Positions 8,241 to 16,963 are shown, numbered from the stretch's first letter. The stretch: 64,000 nucleotides of DNA from Prochloron sp965198675 (GCA_965198675.1 OZ240666.1:992001-1056000), one strand, 5' to 3'. Program-made: numbers and translations. The notes: generated by a model from the letters alone, not told the origin.

Positions 8241-10436
8241 ATGTCTGATTCACTGTATGTCGCTTTGATCTGGCATCAGCACCAACCTTTATATAAATCT
8301 CAGGGAAAATATAGTTTACCATGGGTGCGGTTGCATGGGACTAAAGATTACCTGGATTTAGTACTGTTACTAGAAAAGTATCCTCAGTTGCATCAAACGG
8401 TGAACCTGGTACCTTCCCTGATTTTGCAACTAGAAGATTATAGTGCAGGGGTGGCTATGGATCCCTATCTGGCTCTGACACTTACCCCCTGTGACAAAAT
8501 ACCAACTAACCATAAATATTTTATGGTAAATAATTTTTTTAGTTGTAATTACCAGACCATGATTGCTCCTCACCCTCGTTACCGGGAACTATATAGCCAA
8601 AAACAGGAGCGAGGAGAGGCTTGGTGTGGGCAAAACTGGACCGGTCAGGATTGGAGCGATTTGCTCGCATGGCATAATTTGGCTTGGATAGATCCGCTAT
8701 TTTGGGATGATCCGGAAATTGCCCTCTGGTTGAAACAGGGAGAAAATTTTAACTTGGGCGATCGCCTGCGCATTTATGGTAAACAAAGGGAAATCATCAG
8801 CCGGATCATCCCTCAACACCGGAAAATGCAAGAGGTGGGTCAGTTGGAAGTCATCACCAGTCCCTATACCCACCCTATTTTACCCCTACTGGCAGATACT
8901 AACTCCGGTGGGGTGGCCTTACCAGAGATGAAGTTGCCCCAAAAGGCCTTTCAATGGTGCGAAGATATCCCTCGTCACCTCCAAAAAGCTAGGGAAATTT
9001 ACCGGGCAAGATTTGGACGGAACCCTAGGGGTTTGTGGCCTTCTGAACAGTCCGTTAGTCCCGGGATTTTGCCTTATATTGCTCAGGAAGGGTTTCACTG
9101 GATTTGCTCCGATGAGGTGGTTTTGGGTTCCACTTTGAAGCACTATTTCCGACGAGACGAGGTGGGGAATGTTTCTGAACCAGAATTGCTCTATCGTCCT
9201 TATCGCTTGGAGACTAAAGAGGGGAATTTGGTTATCGTTTTTCGGGACCATTGTCTCTCCGATTTAATCGGCTTTACCTATAGTACCAGGTCACCTCAGG
9301 GAGCAGCAAAGGATTTGGTCCGACGTCTGGAGGTAATTGCTGGTAATAGGTCAAGGCAAGATGATCAACAGCCCTGGTTAGTTACTATTGCCTTAGACGG
9401 AGAGAATTGTTGGGAGTATTACCAACAGGATGGTCTGCCTTTTTTGCAAGCCCTCTATGAAAGATTGAGTAAGAACAATAAAATTAAATTAGTTACAGTA
9501 TCAGAATTTTTACACAAATTCCCCAACATGGCAACTATCCCAGGGGATAACCTCCACAGTGGTTCCTGGGTGGACGGGAGTTTTAGCACTTGGATCGGGT
9601 CTAGTACCAAAAACCGGGCTTGGGACTTGCTGAGGGAGGCTAGGGAGGTATTGGCAAATCATCCCGAGGCTACAGAAGAAAATAACCCTGAAGTTTGGGA
9701 GTCCTTATATGCAGCGGAAGGCTCCGATTGGTTTTGGTGGTTTGACAGAGGTCATTCTTCTTTTCATGATAGCATTTTCGACCAATTATTCCGGGACCAC
9801 CTGATTGCTATCTATCGGGGTCTGAAGGAACCTGTTCCTCCTCGTTTGCTTCAACCTGTCCAAGAACGGGAAGTCCAGGGTCCAGGTGCTCCGGAAAGCT
9901 TTATTAGTCCGGGGCTGGACGGTAGGGGACGAGAGGAGGATTGGCAGAAAGCTGGTAAAATTGAGATTGGTGATAGTCGGGGGACAATGCAACGTTCTAG
10001 TTTGGTGCAACAAGTTTACTATGGTTGGGACCAGTTGCATTTCTATTTCCGTTTCGACTTTCAGGGTGGGGTGCAATTACCAGGGGAGTTGCACTTATTG
10101 TGGTATTATCGGGATATAACCATGTATAATAGTCCAGTCTTACTCACAAAATTGCCAGATATTGCACCCTTGAATTATTTGTTCCACCATGATTTGGGAA
10201 TTAATTTGCTCAACTTATCCATTGGGTTGGAAGAAGCGGTGGAGGATTATACTTGGCAGAGTAGGGTCACTAGGGCAGTGGTTGCTTTTCACCAATGCTT
10301 GGAATTAGCAGTTCCTTGGGCTGATTTACAGGTTCAGCCTGATTATCCCTTAGAACTGCTTGTTATCTTAGCAGAAGATGGCCAGTTTCACAGTTATTTA
10401 CCCGAAAATGAGTTAATAAGGCTGCAAGTACCTTAG
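8241..10436 (+). CDS. Glycoside hydrolase family 57 protein
   Basis: A cytoplasmic protein of about 731 residues. MSDSLYVALIWHQHQPLYK at the N-terminus carries the GH57 region-1 HQHQP motif. GLWPSEQSVS carries the probable catalytic nucleophile Glu, and ALDGENCWEYY the probable acid/base Asp. GH57 enzymes act on alpha-glucans (alpha-amylase, 4-alpha-glucanotransferase or amylopullulanase type), so a glycogen-remodelling role is likely. The C-terminal ~200 residues look like a beta-rich accessory domain. ATG 8241 is chosen because HQHQP falls close to the N-terminus as in relatives; an upstream frame from 8223 adds only repeat-derived residues. The exact specificity cannot be read. Confidence 0.9.
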   Translation: MSDSLYVALIWHQHQPLYKSQGKYSLPWVRLHGTKDYLDLVLLLEKYPQLHQTVNLVPSLILQLEDYSAGVAMDPYLALTLTPCDKIPTNHKYFMVNNFFSCNYQTMIAPHPRYRELYSQKQERGEAWCGQNWTGQDWSDLLAWHNLAWIDPLFWDDPEIALWLKQGENFNLGDRLRIYGKQREIISRIIPQHRKMQEVGQLEVITSPYTHPILPLLADTNSGGVALPEMKLPQKAFQWCEDIPRHLQKAREIYRARFGRNPRGLWPSEQSVSPGILPYIAQEGFHWICSDEVVLGSTLKHYFRRDEVGNVSEPELLYRPYRLETKEGNLVIVFRDHCLSDLIGFTYSTRSPQGAAKDLVRRLEVIAGNRSRQDDQQPWLVTIALDGENCWEYYQQDGLPFLQALYERLSKNNKIKLVTVSEFLHKFPNMATIPGDNLHSGSWVDGSFSTWIGSSTKNRAWDLLREAREVLANHPEATEENNPEVWESLYAAEGSDWFWWFDRGHSSFHDSIFDQLFRDHLIAIYRGLKEPVPPRLLQPVQEREVQGPGAPESFISPGLDGRGREEDWQKAGKIEIGDSRGTMQRSSLVQQVYYGWDQLHFYFRFDFQGGVQLPGELHLLWYYRDITMYNSPVLLTKLPDIAPLNYLFHHDLGINLLNLSIGLEEAVEDYTWQSRVTRAVVAFHQCLELAVPWADLQVQPDYPLELLVILAEDGQFHSYLPENELIRLQVP

Positions 10437-10487
10437 ACAGTGACCTCGTATCAGTTCTTGTCACCAAAAAAAAGTTTCTGGAGGGGG

Positions 10488-10516
10488 TTGACAAAACCAA
10501 AATTTGGAGTTATGAT
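10488..10516 (+). promoter_or_regulatory. Sigma70-type promoter, copy 1, upstream of rfbC
   Basis: TTGACA at 10488-10493 and TATGAT at 10511-10516 are separated by exactly 17 nt. The flanks GGGGTTGACAAAA and a downstream CTTTGTGTGTAGGT element are shared with the copies before rfbA and rfbB. The leader to rfbC is about 140 nt and contains a TTTGCGCC repeat. Confidence 0.75.
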
Positions 10517-10658
10517 AGGATTGTCGAAGATTTTGCTTTGTGTGTAGGTCTTTTTCCTGACCTTTAGCTATAAATCAGGATACGGATCCCTCCTCCCCCT
10601 CTTCCCTTTGCGCCTTTGCGCCTTTGCGCGAGACTAAAAAAGTGAAACCCAAAAGCAT

Positions 10659-11204
10659 ATGAAAGCTACACCTACAAAAATACCAGACGTTTGGCTACTG
10701 GAACTCAAAGTATTTGGGGACGACCGGGGTTTCTTCCTAGAAAGCTATAATAAGAAGGTATTTCAAGATAAAATCGGTATAAACCCTGATTTTGTTCAAG
10801 ATAATCATTCTCGTTCTCGCAAAAACGTGCTCCGGGGACTGCACTATCAAATAAAACAACCTCAAGGAAAGTTAGTTACGGTTGTCCAAGGAACTATCTA
10901 TGACGTAGCCGTGGACCTGAGAAAAAGTTCGGCCACTTTTCGTCAGTGGGTTGGGGTAGAATTGAGTGGTGAGTCCAAGGGTCAACTCTGGGTACCGGAA
11001 GGTTTTGCCCATGGCTTTCTTGTCCTTTCCCAGTTTGCTGAGGTACTATATAAAACCACCCATTACTATGAGCCCCAACAGGAACGTTCTCTTTTCTGGA
11101 ACGACCCGGAATTGGCTATCTCTTGGCCCATAGAAGACCCACCTTTGCTCTCGGATAAGGATAGGGTTGGTAAACTATTGCAGGACGCAGAGGTATTTGA
11201 GTGA
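10659..11204 (+). CDS. rfbC: dTDP-4-dehydrorhamnose 3,5-epimerase
   Basis: A 181-residue RmlC cupin that epimerises C3 and C5 of dTDP-4-keto-6-deoxyglucose. The catalytic His is in LRGLHYQ (about residue 62), and other family blocks are FVQDNHSRS, GKLVTVVQGTIYDVAVDLR and WVPEGFAHGFLVLS. It is the first gene after promoter copy 1 and overlaps rfbD by 4 nt (GTGA), so the two are translationally coupled. Start ATG 10659. Confidence 0.96.
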   Translation: MKATPTKIPDVWLLELKVFGDDRGFFLESYNKKVFQDKIGINPDFVQDNHSRSRKNVLRGLHYQIKQPQGKLVTVVQGTIYDVAVDLRKSSATFRQWVGVELSGESKGQLWVPEGFAHGFLVLSQFAEVLYKTTHYYEPQQERSLFWNDPELAISWPIEDPPLLSDKDRVGKLLQDAEVFE

Positions 11205-12067
11205 GAACCATTCTCGTGACCGGCATTAAAGGACAATTAGGGGCAGAAGTAGGAGCATTTCTCTCTCCTTTGGGGAAAATAATTGGTGTAGGCAGGGAAA
11301 AATTGGACTTGGCTAAACCTGAACATATTCGGGAGGCGATCGCTCAGATTAAACCCCATATTATCGTCAATTGTGGTGCCTATACTGGTGTAGATAAGGC
11401 TGAGTCTGAGTCTGATTTAGCCTATCAAATAAATGGAGTTGCACCCACCGTTTTAGCCCAGGAAGGGGAGAAATTGAGAGCTACCCTAGTTCATATCTCC
11501 ACCGACTATGTCTTCGATGGTACCAAAAATACTCCCTATTTAGAAACAGATCCCACCCACCCTATGGGGGTCTACGGTAAGTCTAAAGTAGCTGGAGAGG
11601 AAGGGATTCGTCAAACTGGTGCTCACTCTTATATTCTCAGAACTGCTTGGGTTTACGGCAGGAAAGGAAAGGGTAATTTTGTCAAAACTATGGTAAGATT
11701 AGGGAGAGAACGGGAAGAGTTGCGGGTAGTAATGGACCAAGTGGGGACTCCTACTTGGACTGAAGATATTGCTAAGGCGATCGCCTCTTTATTACAACAA
11801 GATAGTCCTCCGGGAACCTATCACTTCACCAATAGTGGAGTAACCAGTTGGTACGACTTTGCTGTGGCTATCTTTGAGGAAGCCCAGTTGCTGGGTTTTC
11901 CTTTACAAGTAAAGAGAGTGGTTCCTATTACCACTTCTGAGTATCCTACTCCAGCCAGTCGTCCTGCCTATTCTGTCCTAGACACCAGGAAGTTAGGAGC
12001 TGTTTTAGGTAAGTACCCCCCTCACTGGAGGGTAGCTCTTCGGAAAATGCTTCAAGAAAGAGTCTAG
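11201..12067 (+). CDS. rfbD: dTDP-4-dehydrorhamnose reductase
   Basis: A 288-residue SDR-type reductase that completes dTDP-L-rhamnose. The GTG start at 11201 overlaps the rfbC stop. The NAD(P)-binding motif is TGIKGQLG, then come the family motif NCGAYTGVDKAE and STDYVFDGT, and the active-site YGKSKVAGE supplies Tyr-xxx-Lys. Length is normal. Here rhamnose very likely feeds surface polysaccharide, given the glycosyltransferase genes elsewhere in the window. Confidence 0.96.
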   Translation: MRTILVTGIKGQLGAEVGAFLSPLGKIIGVGREKLDLAKPEHIREAIAQIKPHIIVNCGAYTGVDKAESESDLAYQINGVAPTVLAQEGEKLRATLVHISTDYVFDGTKNTPYLETDPTHPMGVYGKSKVAGEEGIRQTGAHSYILRTAWVYGRKGKGNFVKTMVRLGREREELRVVMDQVGTPTWTEDIAKAIASLLQQDSPPGTYHFTNSGVTSWYDFAVAIFEEAQLLGFPLQVKRVVPITTSEYPTPASRPAYSVLDTRKLGAVLGKYPPHWRVALRKMLQERV

Positions 12068-12424
12068 GTTGACACTCCTTCCCCCTCCGTGCCTCTGTGC
12101 CTCTGCGTGAAACAAAAACTTTCAAAAAGGGGGTTGACAAAAGTAAAATAAGGAGTTATAGTAATACCATGGGGAAAGATGGTGCCCTGTGTGTAGGTAT
12201 TTTGACTCCCTATAACTAAGTCCAAGTTACAAATAAGACGAAGGCGATCGCTTCCTTCCCCCCTTTGCGCTCTCGGCGAGTCTTTCGAGCGGCTACTTTG
12301 CGCTCAACCCAACCTACGAATTAAACACACACACCTTTCCTAATATACCTTTAAATATAACCTCCAAATAGGCAGCTGTCAACCCCAATTTAGTATAAAA
12401 TGTTACAAAAACCCAAATATATAG
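12068..12424 (+). promoter_or_regulatory. Leader region before rfbA with promoter copy 2
   Basis: There is no gene in these 357 bp. TTGACA at 12134-12139 and TATAGT at 12157-12162 with a 17-nt spacer form the second copy of the rfb promoter, followed by the shared CCCTGTGTGTAGGT element at about 12191-12204. The start of the region holds a CCTCTGTGCCTCTGCGTGAAAC dispersed repeat (given in shortened form), and the rest is a ~260-nt untranslated leader rich in short repeats and an ACACACAC run. Confidence 0.7.
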
Positions 12425-13501
12425 ATGAAAGCATTAATCCTCTCAGGGGGTAAGGGAACGCGACTGCGACCACTTACTTATACAGGAGCGAAACAACTGG
12501 TTCCGGTGGCCAACAAACCCATTCTGTGGTACGGTATTGAAGCTATTGTAGCAGCGGGTATAAAGTCCATAGGCATTATTATCAGTCCGGAAACAGGAAC
12601 AGAAGTAAGGGAAATAACTGGTTCCGGAGAGCGCTTTGGGGCAGAAATAACCTATATCCTCCAGGAAAATCCAGCAGGGTTGGCTCACGCAGTTAAAGTA
12701 GCTCGACCTTTCTTGGCAGATGATCCTTTTTTGATGTATTTAGGGGATAACTTAATTGAAAATGAACTCACCCCCTTCCTGTCTGACTTTCAAGCTAAAA
12801 ATTTAGATTCCCTAATCCTACTCCGTTCCCTATCTAATCCTAGCGCTTTTGGGGTGGCTGAAGTAGATAAAAAGGGAAAAGTGCTGCAACTAGTGGAAAA
12901 ACCCCAAGTTCCTCCTTCTAACTTAGCCTTAGTGGGAATTTACTTCTTCTCCTCTGCTATTCAAAAAGCCATTGACAGCATTAAACCTTCACCTCGGGGA
13001 GAATTAGAAATAACCGACGCTATTCAAGCTTTAATATACCAGTTATCGTCTGTCGAGGCCAGAAAATTAGATGGTTGGTGGTTGGACACGGGGAAAAAGG
13101 ACGACTTATTGGAAGCGAATCGCATTATTCTCGACACCCGTTTAGAAGAAAAGATTGAAGGAGAAGTAGACTCTGAGAGTCAGGTTATTGGGCGGGTAAA
13201 AATAGGGAAAGGAACCAAACTAGTCAATTGTACCATTCGCGGACCTGTTATTATTGGCCAGAACTGCCATATGCAAAATTGTTTCATCGGTCCCTATACA
13301 AGTATAGCTGATCAAGTCACCTTAGAAAGTGGGGATTTAGAACACAGTGTAATATTAGAAGGTGCTAAACTAATAGGAATAGAACAACGGATAGTAGACA
13401 GTATAATCGGAAAAAGAGCGCAGTTAAAAGTTGCACCTTGTCGCCCCAAAGCCTTACGGTTCATGATAGGTGACGACTCCCAAATAGAGTTGGGAGGATA
13501 G
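12425..13501 (+). CDS. rfbA: Glucose-1-phosphate thymidylyltransferase, long form
   Basis: 358 residues. The nucleotidyltransferase motif GGKGTRLRPLT is at the N-terminus, with AKQLVPVANKPI, GDNLIE and the substrate site VEKP following. Beyond residue ~240 a hexapeptide-repeat beta-helix (IGRVKIGKGTKLVNCTIRGP) marks the long RmlA form found in cyanobacteria and actinomycetes. It makes dTDP-glucose, the first step to dTDP-rhamnose. It has its own promoter copy 263 nt upstream rather than sharing the rfbCD message. Confidence 0.93.
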   Translation: MKALILSGGKGTRLRPLTYTGAKQLVPVANKPILWYGIEAIVAAGIKSIGIIISPETGTEVREITGSGERFGAEITYILQENPAGLAHAVKVARPFLADDPFLMYLGDNLIENELTPFLSDFQAKNLDSLILLRSLSNPSAFGVAEVDKKGKVLQLVEKPQVPPSNLALVGIYFFSSAIQKAIDSIKPSPRGELEITDAIQALIYQLSSVEARKLDGWWLDTGKKDDLLEANRIILDTRLEEKIEGEVDSESQVIGRVKIGKGTKLVNCTIRGPVIIGQNCHMQNCFIGPYTSIADQVTLESGDLEHSVILEGAKLIGIEQRIVDSIIGKRAQLKVAPCRPKALRFMIGDDSQIELGG

Positions 13502-13553
13502 GGTTCTCCGCGCCTCTGCGCCTCTGCGTGAAACAAAAACTTTCCAAAAGGGG

Positions 13554-13582
13554 TTGACAAAAATGAAATTAAGAGTTAGAGT
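13554..13582 (+). promoter_or_regulatory. Sigma70-type promoter, copy 3, upstream of rfbB
   Basis: TTGACA at 13554-13559 with a 17-nt spacer to TAGAGT at 13577-13582; the -10 is weaker than in the other two copies. GGGGTTGACAAAAATGAAAT and the downstream CCCTGTGTGTAG element repeat those of copies 1 and 2. A fourth, partial copy (GGGGTTGACAAAAATGACA) directly abuts the rfbB start at 13862-13880. Confidence 0.65.
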
Positions 13583-13660
13583 AGTATCATGGGAAAAGAG
13601 TGCGCCCTGTGTGTAGTGTTTTTCTTGTTTAAATAAACCGCAGAGGCGCAGAGTACGCAG

Positions 13661-13828
13661 AGAAAGAGAAGAGAGAAGAGAGAAGAGAGAAGAGAGAAGA
13701 GAGAAGAGAGAAGAGAGAAGAGAGAAGAGAGAAGAGAGAAGAGAGAAGAGAGAGAGAGAAGAGAGAAGAGAGAAAGAGAAGAGAGAAGAGAGAAGAGAGA
13801 AGAGAGAAGAGAGAAGAGAGAAGAGAGG
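13661..13828 (+). repeat. AGAGAAG microsatellite in the rfbB leader
   Basis: About 165 bp of near-perfect 7-bp AGAGAAG repeats, with one irregular stretch near 13750, lies between promoter copy 3 and the rfbB start codon. Such tracts change length by slippage. It cannot shift a reading frame here because it is untranslated, but it could alter leader length, structure or ribosome access. Antisense frames within it are artefacts of the repeat. Confidence 0.9.
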
Positions 13829-13874
13829 GGCGATCCGGGATGAAACAAAAACTTTCCAAAAGGGGTTGACAAAA

Positions 13875-14951
13875 ATGACACAAAAACGCTTATTAATAAC
13901 AGGTGGTGCCGGGTTTATTGGTTCTAATTTCGTTCATCATTGGACGAAAAACTATCCGGGGAGTCGCCTGGTGGTTTTAGACGCACTCACCTATGCAGGA
14001 AATAGAGCTAATTTAGCTAAATTAGAAGAAGATGATAATTTTCGCTTTGTTAAAGGAGATATTGGCGATCGCCCTTTATTAGATCAGCTCTTAAAAGAAG
14101 AAAAAATCGATACAATCGCCCATTTTGCAGCGGAGTCCCATGTGGACCGTTCTATTTTAGGTCCAGACGCTTTTATTCACACCAACGTGATGGGTACTTT
14201 TACCTTATTGGAAGCATTTCGTCAGTATTGGGAAACCGGAGGGAAACCGGAAAACTACCGCTTCCTCCACATATCCACAGACGAAGTATTTGGCAGTTTA
14301 GCACCAGAAGACCCTCAGTTCACCGAAACTACTCCCTATGCTCCCAATAGTCCCTATGCTGCTTCCAAAGCAGGGAGCGACCACCTAGTTCGTGCCTACT
14401 ATCATACCTACGGTTTACCCACCCTAATAACCAATTGTTCCAACAACTACGGACCCTATCATTTCCCAGAAAAATTAATTCCCCTCACTTGTATTAACAT
14501 ATTATTAGGGAAACCCCTCCCCGTGTACGGTGACGGTGAAAATATTCGGGACTGGTTATATGTAAAAGACCACTGTAGTGCATTAGAACTAGTGATTGAG
14601 AAAGGAGAACCGGGACAAACCTATAATATTGGGGGGAATAACGAAATCAAAAATATTGATTTAGTGAAGATGATTTGTGCCTTAATGGACGAGTTGGGAT
14701 CCAACTTACCAGTAAGTCCCGCTGCGGACTTAATTACCTTTGTCAAAGATAGACCAGGACACGATCGCCGTTATGGGATTAATGGGAGTAAAATTAAACA
14801 AGAGTTAGGTTGGAAACCTAGTGAAACTTTAGCCACAGGACTCCGACTCACCATAGAATGGTATTTAAACAACCGGGACTGGTGGGTACACCTCCTTTCC
14901 CCTGAGTATCAAGCTTATTACCACAAAATGTATCAAAACCGGGAGCTATGA
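13875..14951 (+). CDS. rfbB: dTDP-glucose 4,6-dehydratase
   Basis: A 358-residue extended SDR: LITGGAGFIGSNFVHHW binds NAD, HFAAESHVDRSI and STDEVFG are RmlB signatures, and the catalytic YAASKAGSD supplies Tyr-xxx-Lys. It converts dTDP-glucose to the 4-keto-6-deoxy sugar used by RfbC. ATG 13875 is chosen; the upstream TTG at 13866 lies within the repeated promoter sequence. It overlaps the next gene by 4 nt. Confidence 0.96.
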   Translation: MTQKRLLITGGAGFIGSNFVHHWTKNYPGSRLVVLDALTYAGNRANLAKLEEDDNFRFVKGDIGDRPLLDQLLKEEKIDTIAHFAAESHVDRSILGPDAFIHTNVMGTFTLLEAFRQYWETGGKPENYRFLHISTDEVFGSLAPEDPQFTETTPYAPNSPYAASKAGSDHLVRAYYHTYGLPTLITNCSNNYGPYHFPEKLIPLTCINILLGKPLPVYGDGENIRDWLYVKDHCSALELVIEKGEPGQTYNIGGNNEIKNIDLVKMICALMDELGSNLPVSPAADLITFVKDRPGHDRRYGINGSKIKQELGWKPSETLATGLRLTIEWYLNNRDWWVHLLSPEYQAYYHKMYQNREL

Positions 14952-15217
14952 GTAATTTATTGACGAAAGCCTTTCAGAAAGCCCAATGTTTACCGGAGCA
15001 CATACAGGATGAACTGGCTGAACAGTTCATTGAGGATATTGAGATGGAGCTGAAATGGCAGCAGACATTATCTCAACCAGAAAGTGCTATCCTAGAAGAA
15101 CTAGCAGAGAAAGCCTTGAGAGATTCTTTGCAGGGAAAAACCAAGGTTATGGGCTTTGATGAACTGTCAGCACCCCGCTCTGAAGAGGCGGGGCTTCGTG
15201 CCTCCCTCATAGGATAG
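14948..15217 (+). CDS. Antitoxin-like protein of a RelE/ParE-type pair, tail altered by insertion
   Basis: 89 residues. The N-terminal ~74 residues (MSNLLTKAFQKAQCLPEHIQDELAEQ to KTKVMGFDEL) resemble small cyanobacterial antitoxins partnered with RelE/ParE toxins. The family usually ends at or just after GFDEL, while here 15 further residues come from inserted repeat DNA starting near 15165. A matching toxin lies at 15627, so the pair was probably adjacent before insertion. The ATG overlaps the end of rfbB, which may now drive its expression. Confidence 0.65.
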   Translation: MSNLLTKAFQKAQCLPEHIQDELAEQFIEDIEMELKWQQTLSQPESAILEELAEKALRDSLQGKTKVMGFDELSAPRSEEAGLRASLIG

Positions 15218-15620
15218 CTGACCAGCCGTAGGATGCGTTACGCCATAGCTGTCAGCTTTAAACACTTCTCCAGACGTGTGCTAACGCATCCTACTTAACT
15301 GACTACGTTATCGGCAAGAGTTAAAGACCTACCCTGGGATGCGTGCTAGTCTCAGGCTCTAGAACCGGGTGGTTAAACAGCTTTACGAGGGGTAAGGCAG
15401 TGCTGCCGGGAAAGTACCGACCGATAACTTTGCGCCTCGACCCAGCTCGAATCGAATTCGAGCTGGAAAGCGAGGCAAGACGGCGAAGCCAACTTTACGA
15501 CCGAATTGGAGGTTTGGGGGAGACAACAATTTCCCCCACCCCCATCGGGGACACTGCGGCTAAAGCCGCTAAACGTTTTCCTCCCCGCTCTAAAGAGACG
15601 GGGTTTCCAACGACTAAAAA
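15165..15620. mobile_element. IS200/IS605-type remnant or palindrome-ended element inserted between antitoxin and toxin
   Basis: The segment is bounded by two hairpins, CCCCGCTCTGAAGAGGCGGGG near 15172 and CCCCGCTCTAAAGAGACGGGG near 15582 (quoted with one base over the stem), typical of subterminal palindromes of IS200/IS605-like elements. There is no transposase inside. It contains a GTAGGATGCG miniature element (15228-15294) and a highly structured part: GTTATCGG at 15306 pairs with CCGATAAC at 15421, and CCAGCTCGAAT pairs with ATTCGAGCTGG at about 15439-15464. The structured part may encode an RNA, perhaps an omega-RNA-like remnant. The 95-residue frame at 15343 has no recognisable domain. 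Confidence 0.5.
15228..15294. repeat. GTAGGATGCGTTA miniature inverted-repeat element
   Basis: 67 bp with ends GTAGGATGCGTTA and TAACGCATCCTAC and the core GCCATAGCTGTCAGC...CCAGACGTGTGC. The core is almost identical to the copies at 50507-50572 and 51367-51496. Confidence 0.9.
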
Positions 15621-15626
15621 ATTTTC

Positions 15627-15899
15627 ATGAAGTCGGAGCTAACAGATGACTTTATCCAGTGTTTCGCTCAATTACCTGAAAGAGTTAAACAGACTGCACG
15701 GAAGAACTATAAGCTTTGGAAACAAAACCCTAGCCATCCGAGTTTGGAGTTCAAAAAGCTGAATACCAAGCAGCCCATATACTCGGTGAGAACCGGAATA
15801 GGCTGGCGTGCTGTAGGAATCATGAAAGCTCCAGATACAATTGTCTGGTTTTGGATCGGACCCCATAGGGAATATGATAAGTTACTCAAGAAACTATGA
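15627..15899 (+). CDS. RelE/ParE-family toxin
   Basis: A 90-residue basic protein: MKSELTDDFIQCFAQLPERV, KNYKLWKQNPSHPSLEFKKL, YSVRTGIGWRAVG and WFWIGPHREYDKLL follow the pattern of RelE/HigB-like toxins in cyanobacteria, which fold as small mRNA endonucleases. The partner antitoxin is at 14948. The normal tight antitoxin-toxin coupling has been destroyed by about 450 bp of inserted DNA, so whether the toxin is still expressed is uncertain. Confidence 0.75.
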   Translation: MKSELTDDFIQCFAQLPERVKQTARKNYKLWKQNPSHPSLEFKKLNTKQPIYSVRTGIGWRAVGIMKAPDTIVWFWIGPHREYDKLLKKL

Positions 15900-15939
15900 A
15901 TGTACTGTAGGTGAGACAGAAGAAGGTGCGTTCGTTCTG

Positions 15940-16860
15940 TCAATCTTTTTTATTGCTACTCAGTTTCTGAATGTAGTTAGTGGCAGTTACGAGACTGCGT
16001 CGCATAAGTTCCACAGCACGTGCTAACTCACCGATTTCATCCTCACTTCGCACTGAGACCTCTTCGTCTAAAAGCCCCTCACTCACACTGCGAGCAATAC
16101 GAGCCATATTAATAACAGGTTTGAGCACAAAACGTTGTACAAGACGGTCAATGAAGATGAAGATACCGGAAAACAAGAGGGTTAGGAGAGCAAACGCTAC
16201 CAAGCTGCGCTTCAAGATAAGGCTGTTAACATTAGTTAAGGGAACCCCCACAAAGTTAGCACCCACCACCTGACCGGGAACATAGCCATAGCCACTGTTA
16301 GTCCCATACTCCTGCACTATTTGAGGAGGTGCCTGATCTGGTACACCGTGACACTGCAAGCAGGATTCCTTACTCACGGAGGGTTTGGAAGAAACCAAGT
16401 ATTTTTGACCACCAATTTTACCCTTTTTAACTAAACTTTTTAAATTAGCCTCAGTGCGAAACTGCTCAATAATTTTCTGTTCTAGGGGGTCTGATTTATT
16501 TGTTGGATTCAATGGGTTATCTGAAGCAACCCTGATGTAGTATTGAGGTTGGAGCTTCAAAAAATGTTTTGCAACGCTCTTCGTTGCAACGGTCAAGGAG
16601 ACTGCTGGAGAATAAAAAATACCTCGGGGAAGTAAATAGGGAACCATATCTTCAGCAACGTAGGTTTGGACAGATTTAACCAGATCAACCAGTAAGTTAA
16701 GTTCCTGACGAGAGTTGACATTCACCTGGTGTCTCGTCCAGACACTCACAGATAGGATTGTCACAACCAAGGTCATCACATAAAGTCCAATCAAGACTCT
16801 GCGAAATTGCCCGAGCAAACCCTTCTTTGGAATCACTGAATCCACGAATTTTTGAATCAT
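15940..16860 (-). CDS. Membrane heme sensor: Tll0287-like (DUF3365) domain plus HAMP
   Basis: 306 residues. A membrane segment at about 20-42, a periplasmic DUF3365 domain with a c-type heme motif CLQCH, a second membrane segment at about 222-243 (LVAFALLTLLFSGIFIFI), and then a HAMP domain (RLVQRFVLKPVINMARIA to DEIGELARAVELMRRS). It ends after the HAMP without a kinase or cyclase, so it may signal through a separate partner or be a truncated chemosensor. Related heme domains sense redox or gases. A second, decayed DUF3365 gene is at 33891-34519. Confidence 0.85.
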   Translation of the reverse strand: MIQKFVDSVIPKKGLLGQFRRVLIGLYVMTLVVTILSVSVWTRHQVNVNSRQELNLLVDLVKSVQTYVAEDMVPYLLPRGIFYSPAVSLTVATKSVAKHFLKLQPQYYIRVASDNPLNPTNKSDPLEQKIIEQFRTEANLKSLVKKGKIGGQKYLVSSKPSVSKESCLQCHGVPDQAPPQIVQEYGTNSGYGYVPGQVVGANFVGVPLTNVNSLILKRSLVAFALLTLLFSGIFIFIDRLVQRFVLKPVINMARIARSVSEGLLDEEVSVRSEDEIGELARAVELMRRSLVTATNYIQKLSSNKKD

Positions 16861-16963
16861 TGAACTAATCTCTTTACAAGATAGCTAATAGATTTGTGTT
16901 TTATCAATCTCTTCCGTCTAACTGGTAACTGATAAATTATGTTTAATACAATAGCAAAAATAC

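Noticed and set aside
13576..13883. Two antisense open frames of Leu/Ser-rich repeats
   Set aside because: They are translations of the AGAGAAG microsatellite and carry no protein features.
15343..15630. A 95-codon frame in the inserted segment
   Set aside because: No domain is recognisable, composition is Arg/Pro-rich, and it spans hairpins; more likely RNA or element DNA.
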